Shown here one piece after another: positions 13,333 to 18,422 of a stretch of DNA of 18,422 nucleotides. The notes under the pieces were generated by a model that saw only the letters and a program-made list of their open reading frames with translations, was not told where the DNA came from and did no database searches. How positions within the stretch are numbered: the first letter of the stretch is position 1; every line of letters begins with the position of its first letter. Both the position numbers and the translations under genes were made by a program. This DNA is from Methanobrevibacter_A sp964547125. Its GTDB lineage: Archaea; Methanobacteriota; Methanobacteria; Methanobacteriales; Methanobacteriaceae. The DNA is taken from contig CAZJLS010000030.1 in assembly GCA_964547125.1 (NCBI GenBank), positions 1-18,422 on the forward strand, in the 5' to 3' direction.

Positions 13333-15459
13333 ATGAAATACAAAATAATCTACGACAAAAGAACAAGACTGCGAATAAAAGCAGGTAAATTCGCATTTAC
13401 TGAAAAAAAAGGATATGGACTAGCAGCACAACTAGAAAAATACGACTTCATAAAACAAGTAAAAACCGCACACAAAAACGGTGGAGTACTAATACACTAC
13501 ACAGAAGAAAAATATCACGACCAAATACTAGAAACCCTAAAACAAATAAATCTAAACGAAATACAAGAAGCAGAACCAAGTCCAAAAAACCTAGAATACG
13601 AACAAGAAAACAAATTCTTCTTAAAAATTGCAAAAACAATAGTAAAACACTATGCAATAAAATTCCTAGTACCAATACCAATAAAAACAATAATGTCAAT
13701 AACCCGCACAATACCCTACCTCTGGAGAGCACTAGACAGTCTAACAAGCTTTAAATTCGATGTAAACCTCCTAGATGGAACAGCACTATTTTTCTCAATG
13801 AAACAAAAAAACTTCAAATCAGCAGCATCAATGATGTTTTTACTATCAATAAGTGACCTCTTAGAAGAATACACAATACAAAAAACAAAAAACGCACTAA
13901 AAGACAGCCTAGCACTAAACGTAGACACAGTATGGCTAGTAACAACAGATGAAAAAGGAAACACAACAGAAACATCCTACCCACTAAAAGATGTTAAAAA
14001 AGGAGACCATATAAAAATCCGAAAAGGAAGCGTAATCCCAATAGATGGAAAAGTCATCCAAGGAGAAGCAATGGTCAACGAAGCATCAATGACAGGAGAA
14101 CCATACGCAGTAGAAAAGAAAACAGGAAAAACAGTACATGCAGGAACCGTAATAGAAGACGGAACACTAACAATAGAAACACTATCAGTAAACGATGAAA
14201 CAAGACTAAACAAAATCATCCAAATGATAGAAGAATCCGAAGACCTAAAAGCAGGAATACAAAGCAAAGCAGAAAAACTAGCAGACGGCCTAGTACCATA
14301 CACACTACTAGGAACAGCAATAGTATATGCACTAACAAGAAACATAACCAAAGCAATGTCTGTCCTAATGGTAGATTTCTCATGCGCAATAAAACTAACA
14401 ACACCAATATCAGTAATATCAGCAATGAAAGAAGCATCAGATAACCGAATGATGATAAAAGGTGGAAAACACCTAGAAGCATACGCAAAAGCCGACACAA
14501 TAGTATTCGACAAAACAGGAACACTCACCAACGCAAGCCCAAAACTAGAAAAAGTAATACCAATGGGCAAATACACAAGAGAAGAAGTACTAAAAATATC
14601 AGCCTGCATAGAAGAACACTTCGCACACAGCGTAGCAACAGCAATAGTAAAACAAGCAGAAAAAGAAAACATAAAACATGAAGAAGACCACAGTGAAGTA
14701 GAATACATAGTAGCACATGGAATAGCAACACAATACCATGGAAAAAGAGCAGTAATCGGAAGCAAACACTTCATCCTAGAAGACGAAGAAGTAAAAGTCA
14801 GCAAAAAACAAGAAAAAATCATAAAAGAAAACATAGACAAATACAGTGTAATCTATCTAGCAATAGATGGAAAACTAGAAGGAATACTATGCATAACAGA
14901 CCCAGTAAGACCAGAAGCACACAAAATAATAAGCAAACTAAAAACACAAGGCATAGAAAACATAATAATGCTAACTGGAGACAGTGAAAACGCAGCAAAA
15001 ACAATAGCACAAGACTTAGGAATCACAGAATACAAATCCCAAGTACTACCAGAAGACAAAGCAGAAATAATAAACAAACTCAAACAAGAAGGACACCAAG
15101 TCATAATGGTAGGAGACGGAATCAACGACTCACCAGCACTATCAGCAGCAGACGTAAGTGTAGCAATGAGAAACTCATCAGACATAGCAAAAGAAGTAGC
15201 AGACATAACACTACTATCAGACCAACTAAACGACCTCGTAACACTAAGATACCTAAGCACAGGAATGCTAGACAAAATCAACGACAACTACCACAAAATC
15301 CTAGAAATAAACGGATCACTAATCCTACTAGGAATACTAGGAATAATAACACCCTCAACAAGCTCAACAATACACAACCTATCAACAATGTTACTAGGTG
15401 CAAGAAGCACAAAAAGTGCACTTCCAAAAGAATATCAACAAGAAGAAGCTTTAATATAA
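13333..15459 (+). CDS. P1B-type metal-transporting ATPase with SCA motif (possible P1B-6/FezB-like)
   Basis: This 708-aa protein is a heavy-metal P-type ATPase. TGE at 254-256 is the actuator, DKTGT at 393-397 carries the phosphorylated Asp393, TGD is at 548-550 and VGDGINDSPAL at 593-603 is the hinge. The N-terminal ~70 residues look like a ferredoxin-fold metal-binding domain but lack CxxC. In the transport helix the usual CPC is S350-C351-A352, so this is not a typical Cu, Zn or Cd pump. The nucleotide-binding HP dipeptide appears as H432-S433. The SCA motif, the small partner gene and the iron-box-like operator suggest the P1B-6 group, which includes FezB of bacterial ferrosomes and is reported in archaea. 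Iron as substrate is inference; Mn or another divalent metal remains possible. No Shine-Dalgarno site precedes ATG 13333. Confidence 0.9.
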   Translation: MKYKIIYDKRTRLRIKAGKFAFTEKKGYGLAAQLEKYDFIKQVKTAHKNGGVLIHYTEEKYHDQILETLKQINLNEIQEAEPSPKNLEYEQENKFFLKIAKTIVKHYAIKFLVPIPIKTIMSITRTIPYLWRALDSLTSFKFDVNLLDGTALFFSMKQKNFKSAASMMFLLSISDLLEEYTIQKTKNALKDSLALNVDTVWLVTTDEKGNTTETSYPLKDVKKGDHIKIRKGSVIPIDGKVIQGEAMVNEASMTGEPYAVEKKTGKTVHAGTVIEDGTLTIETLSVNDETRLNKIIQMIEESEDLKAGIQSKAEKLADGLVPYTLLGTAIVYALTRNITKAMSVLMVDFSCAIKLTTPISVISAMKEASDNRMMIKGGKHLEAYAKADTIVFDKTGTLTNASPKLEKVIPMGKYTREEVLKISACIEEHFAHSVATAIVKQAEKENIKHEEDHSEVEYIVAHGIATQYHGKRAVIGSKHFILEDEEVKVSKKQEKIIKENIDKYSVIYLAIDGKLEGILCITDPVRPEAHKIISKLKTQGIENIIMLTGDSENAAKTIAQDLGITEYKSQVLPEDKAEIINKLKQEGHQVIMVGDGINDSPALSAADVSVAMRNSSDIAKEVADITLLSDQLNDLVTLRYLSTGMLDKINDNYHKILEINGSLILLGILGIITPSTSSTIHNLSTMLLGARSTKSALPKEYQQEEALI

Positions 15460-15486
15460 AAAATAATATTAAAACTTCAATTTTAC

Positions 15487-15528
15487 TTTTTTTTTAAACA
15501 ATTTTTTTCATTTATTCTATTTTTTTTT
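15487..15528 (+). terminator. T-rich terminator region after the ATPase
   Basis: T runs of nine (15487-15495), seven (15502-15508) and nine (15520-15528) follow the ATPase gene within 70 bp and probably end the metal-locus transcript. Confidence 0.5.
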
Positions 15529-15543
15529 ATTTTTAATCCTATT

Positions 15544-15592
15544 GGAAGTGTACTTACTATGTATTTATAAAGAGTATTAGAAGTAGACTTCC
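15544..15592 (+). promoter_or_regulatory. Inverted repeat centred on a TATA-like box
   Basis: GGAAGTGTACTT (15544-15555) and AAGTAGACTTCC (15581-15592) are inverted copies with 11 of 12 matching. The TATA-like TTTATAAA (15564-15571) lies exactly midway. A second TATA-like box, TTTTAAATA, is at 15598-15606 and fits a start near 15630. This could be an operator or a cruciform-forming element controlling the ATPase gene at 15659. Confidence 0.4.
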
Positions 15593-15658
15593 CATACTTT
15601 TAAATAGTACAAAAAACAATAATTTAATCAACTGCAAAAATACTAAGAGGGTTAAACA

Positions 15659-17095
15659 ATGACATCAAAAGAGGAATTAATCACATACATCAATGCAAAA
15701 CAGAGAGAAACAAAAACACTAACAAGAAATAAACTAAAAAACACAAAAAAACACAGACTAAAATACTACAAAATCAAAAAACATATGGACAAATTCTTAA
15801 GTGAAGAAGAATACTACCACAGATTTATAGTAATGCCTGGATTAAGGGGAGTAGGAAAAACAACAATACTCTACCAACTATACAACTATCTAAAAAATGA
15901 GAAAAATATAAACACAAACAACATATTCTACTTAGATGTACACGACTTAAAATCTTCATTCAATACAGATGTCAAAACAATATTTAACTTATTTATAGAA
16001 GAAAAACACCAAAAAACACTAGTAACACTCGACGAAAAAATATTTTTATTGGTTGACGAAGCACAATTAGATGAAAACTGGGCAAAATATGCAAAATTAA
16101 TATTCGACAAAACATCAAATGTTTTTATGATATTTACAGGCTCATCAGCATTAGATTTAGAACTCAACACAGATGCCGCAAGAAGAATCACCCGAGAACA
16201 AATATTCCCATGCAACTTCCAAGAATACCTCCTTTTAAAACATAAAATAAACTTACCAAAAAGCAACATCAAATATTTAATCTTAAGAAGGGATGAAGAA
16301 TCAATAAACAAAGCAATAGAATATGAAAAACAAATAAAAGACAATCTATTGGATTTAGAAAACGATATAAATTTAGAATTTAAAAAATTCTTACACTACC
16401 AAAGCTTCCCATTCACATTAAACATCAATGAAATAAACTCATACCAATTAATAAATGAAGTAATAGAAAAAATAGTATCAGACGATTTAAAAGATTTCTA
16501 TTCATTTAATCAAGTTACAAATAACACAATACTCAGATTAATAACATACCTTGCAACAAAAAAATCAGGAGATACATCACACACAAAAATAGCACAATCT
16601 CTAGAACTATCAACAAAAACAGTAAAAAAGATACTTGAAATATTAGAAAAATCCCAATTAATATTCAGTATAAATGCATATGGATCTAGTGGAAAAATGC
16701 TTAAAAAACCACAACAACACTTATTCTTATCACCATCAATTAAAACAGCAATAAACTATCGTGTCGGAAGATATGATATTAATCATGAAAAATGCTTCTC
16801 AGTACTTGCAGAAAACCTAATTGCATCAAAAATATTCGGATTAACAAATGAATCAATGGAATCATTAGCATTATTCTATGATGCTGATAAAAAAGGAGTA
16901 GATTTCTTAATAAAACACTTAGATATGGTAATTCCACTAGAAGTAGGAATTGGAAAGAAAACAAAAAGTCAATTAACAATTTCAAAAAACAAATATAACT
17001 CAAACTATGGAATTTTAGTATCAAATAGAACATCAGAAATCAGATTCCATAATAATATCTTATATATTCCATTACTAACATTTGCTCTAATGTAA
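15659..17095 (+). CDS. AAA-type ATPase of the DUF4143 family
   Basis: This 478-aa protein follows the pattern of archaeal ATPases with a C-terminal DUF4143-like domain. Residues 61-68 (GLRGVGKT) are Walker A, IFLLVDEAQ at 128-136 is Walker B, and FTGSSA at 159-164 with RRITREQ just after is the sensor/arginine region. The block at about 295-345 (GDTSHTKIAQSLELSTKTVKKIL) is a winged helix-turn-helix. The C-terminal part (GVDFLI, then VIPLEVGIGKK) has the D...ExxxGKK layout of a PD-(D/E)xK-like fold. A basic N-terminus (20-42) may bind nucleic acid. These proteins are numerous in methanogens, often near mobile or defence loci, but their role is unsettled. GAGG at 15647-15650 supports ATG 15659. 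The gap 15460-15658 holds terminators and the inverted repeat. Confidence 0.85.
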   Translation: MTSKEELITYINAKQRETKTLTRNKLKNTKKHRLKYYKIKKHMDKFLSEEEYYHRFIVMPGLRGVGKTTILYQLYNYLKNEKNINTNNIFYLDVHDLKSSFNTDVKTIFNLFIEEKHQKTLVTLDEKIFLLVDEAQLDENWAKYAKLIFDKTSNVFMIFTGSSALDLELNTDAARRITREQIFPCNFQEYLLLKHKINLPKSNIKYLILRRDEESINKAIEYEKQIKDNLLDLENDINLEFKKFLHYQSFPFTLNINEINSYQLINEVIEKIVSDDLKDFYSFNQVTNNTILRLITYLATKKSGDTSHTKIAQSLELSTKTVKKILEILEKSQLIFSINAYGSSGKMLKKPQQHLFLSPSIKTAINYRVGRYDINHEKCFSVLAENLIASKIFGLTNESMESLALFYDADKKGVDFLIKHLDMVIPLEVGIGKKTKSQLTISKNKYNSNYGILVSNRTSEIRFHNNILYIPLLTFALM

Positions 17096-17216
17096 AAATA
17101 ATTCCAAAAAGAAAAAATGCCAAAAAATTATTAATCAACAAGAAAATAAGAATAATTATAAAAACAAAAAGAATATACATCATTTTTACCTTAAATTAAT
17201 AAAGAGGAGAAAAATT

Positions 17217-18164
17217 GTGAATAAAAAATTAATTCTTATAGGTTTAATAATTATAATCTCAGTAGTATTTTTATTTATAGTAAGTGATGTTGAGAATATA
17301 AGGATGCAAGCTGCAAATGTAGCCCAACATAACACATCTATAGGTAATGCAATTTGGGTTAAATCTGGTGATATGCCTAGTGTTAATTTTAATTTACTTA
17401 AAAATGCACATATCGATACAATATTTTTAAATTATGGTGCAATTGATACATATGGTGAAGATACTGTAACACAATGGATTGCAAATGCAAATAATAATGG
17501 AATTAAGGTTCATATTTGGATGCAGGTATTATATAAAGATGAATTTCAAAACCCCTTAAATGATAATGGTGAAATTAACACCCAATTACTTAATAAAAAT
17601 ATTAATGACTCAGTAAAATATGCAAGTATTCCAGGTGTAAGTGGAATAGTTCTTGACTATATAAGATATCCTGGAGATGCAGGTGATAATCCAGGTGGAA
17701 GTGAAGCAATAAACTCATTTGTAGCTAACTTATCTAATAATATAAAAAATCTTAATCCAAATTTAATAGTATCTGGAACTTTTATGCCTGAATCTTCTAG
17801 ATTAGTATCTGATTATGGTCAAGATTTAACAACACTTAACACATACTTGGATTATGTTATTCCAATGATGTATAAAGGTAATTATAATCAAGGAAGTTAT
17901 TGGGTTGAAACAACTACAAGATACTTTGCAGAAAATAGTGGGGATGCAAATGTTTTAGTAAGCCTTCAAACTTACGCATCAGATGATGATATTACACAAC
18001 TTCAAGTATCTGAGTTAAATAATGATATTGCTGAAGCTTATATTGGTGGTACAGATGGTGTTGCCTTTTTCCGTTATGGTTTACTAGATTTTAATGATTT
18101 TGACAGTGATGTTGACTTTGATGTAGGAGATATTTTTAAAATCCGTTTTAATTCTTTATTTTAA
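17217..18164 (+). CDS. Membrane-anchored glycoside-hydrolase-like protein (GHL10 type)
   Basis: The start is GTG 17217 with GAGGAG 7 nt upstream. The 315-aa product begins with two Lys and a hydrophobic segment (5-23), a signal anchor or signal peptide. The rest is a TIM-barrel-like domain resembling the GHL10/DUF4015 group: AIWVKSGDMPSV, HIDTIFLNYG, GIKVHIWMQV, then VLDYIRYPGD at 145-154 with Asp147 as a probable catalytic acid, and DYVIPMMYKGNY at 212-223. It probably acts on a cell-surface or dietary glycan outside the cell; substrate unknown. Related domains in Methanobacteriales are often parts of large surface proteins, whereas this one is a single short domain with a thin anchor. It stands alone after a 121-bp AT-rich gap. 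Confidence 0.8.
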   Translation: MNKKLILIGLIIIISVVFLFIVSDVENIRMQAANVAQHNTSIGNAIWVKSGDMPSVNFNLLKNAHIDTIFLNYGAIDTYGEDTVTQWIANANNNGIKVHIWMQVLYKDEFQNPLNDNGEINTQLLNKNINDSVKYASIPGVSGIVLDYIRYPGDAGDNPGGSEAINSFVANLSNNIKNLNPNLIVSGTFMPESSRLVSDYGQDLTTLNTYLDYVIPMMYKGNYNQGSYWVETTTRYFAENSGDANVLVSLQTYASDDDITQLQVSELNNDIAEAYIGGTDGVAFFRYGLLDFNDFDSDVDFDVGDIFKIRFNSLF

Positions 18165-18300
18165 ATATGGTTAATTATCATTTTAATTAAATTTTATTAG
18201 ATTGTATGTTTTAGAGTATATATGGTAATTTAAATTTTTTAACTTTTATCAATTTTTACAATTTTAATGAAATATTTAAAATTTATCTTTATAATAAATA

Positions 18301-18422
18301 TTATCTATTTTTTTTTGTTTTATAATACTGGAATTTAATATTAGCATTAGGCAATTGTTTAAATATTACGGCTGTGTCCGATTTGATACTGATGCTTAAT
18401 TTTTGTTGATGTTTGCACATCG
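18301..18422 (-). CDS. Possible 3' end of a - strand gene, unknown
   Basis: On the - strand one frame stays open from the window edge for 40 codons to a TAA at 18301-18303. In such AT-rich DNA this is uncommon by chance but not decisive. The reading contains SISIKSDTAVIFKQLPNAN and a basic end (YYKTKKNR). The stretch is visibly less AT-rich than the flanking gap, as expected for coding DNA. I do not recognise a family. It would converge with the glycoside-hydrolase-like gene, with the AT-rich gap 18165-18300 between them holding only T-rich stretches. Confidence 0.4.
   Translation of the reverse strand, partial: MCKHQQKLSISIKSDTAVIFKQLPNANIKFQYYKTKKNR

Noticed and set aside
13977..14840. Long open frame of 287 codons on the - strand inside the P-type ATPase gene
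   Set aside because: It is the antisense of a clear P-type ATPase whose biased codons leave the opposite strand open. The translation is low-complexity (Ser, Phe, Leu rich) with no ribosome site. The other - strand frames at 13018-15287 have the same cause.
17096..17216. Regulatory RNA in the gap before the glycoside-hydrolase-like gene
   Set aside because: The stretch is A-rich and unstructured; only a TATA-like ATTATAAAA near 17155 and the GAGGAG site stand out.
18358..18422. Promoter or C/D-box-like RNA at the right edge (TTTAAATA followed by CTGA and TGATG)
   Set aside because: The motifs are too short and degenerate, and a - strand open frame explains the less AT-rich stretch better. 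A small GATGT/ACATC hairpin there is likely chance.
1..18422. CRISPR array, insertion sequence or tRNA-type attachment site bordering the defence genes
   Set aside because: I found no regularly spaced repeats, transposase, integrase, terminal inverted repeats or tRNA sequence in the window.

Overview
The window is very AT-rich and reads as a methanogenic archaeon of the order Methanobacteriales, most likely Methanosphaera or a close relative. The basis is the archaeal-type Shine-Dalgarno sites (AGGAGG, GGTGAT), TATA-like boxes with no bacterial -35/-10 pairs, oligo-T terminators instead of hairpins, and typical gene content: zinc-ribbon membrane proteins, ferredoxin-tailed aldo/keto reductases and a DUF2085 protein. 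The genus is an inference. Every confident gene lies on the + strand; one possible partial gene at the right edge is on the - strand. I saw no rRNA, tRNA or CRISPR.

Region 1 (1-7599) is a defence island. It opens with the broken or truncated end of a DpnM-type adenine methylase (1-417), followed by an intact-looking DpnII-type endonuclease (435-1298). After a promoter gap comes a tight six-gene set: a helicase with an N-terminal phospholipase-D-type nuclease domain, a 58-aa protein, a DndD-like SMC ATPase with a zinc hook, a 132-aa protein, a 399-aa protein with two copies of an ~83-aa domain, and a 99-aa acidic protein. Neighbouring genes overlap or lie within 13 bp, so they probably form one operon. 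No DndA, DndB, DndC, DndE or known DndFGH partner is visible. This is the best candidate for an undescribed system.

Region 2 (7611-12811) is housekeeping or accessory: two aldo/keto reductases with C-terminal 4Fe-4S domains enclose three proteins with the same type of C4 zinc ribbon (a small membrane protein, an M48 metallopeptidase and a PsbP-like anchored protein), plus a DUF2085 membrane protein and a 105-aa unknown.

Region 3 (12812-15459) is a two-gene metal locus: a small glycine-zipper protein (probably DUF6110 type) and a P1B-type ATPase with SCA in place of CPC. An 18-bp perfect palindrome and a near copy 23 bp upstream lie just after a TATA-like box and resemble DtxR/IdeR iron boxes. 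The pair may be an archaeal relative of the bacterial ferrosome (fez) locus.

Region 4 (15460-18422) holds a DUF4143-type ATPase whose TATA-like box sits at the centre of an inverted repeat, a membrane-anchored glycoside-hydrolase-like TIM-barrel protein (GHL10 type), and the possible 3' end of a - strand gene. Synonymous codon choice changes sharply between regions although the genes share a strand: T/G-ending codons near 7.6-8.7 kb and A/C-ending codons near 13-15.5 kb.
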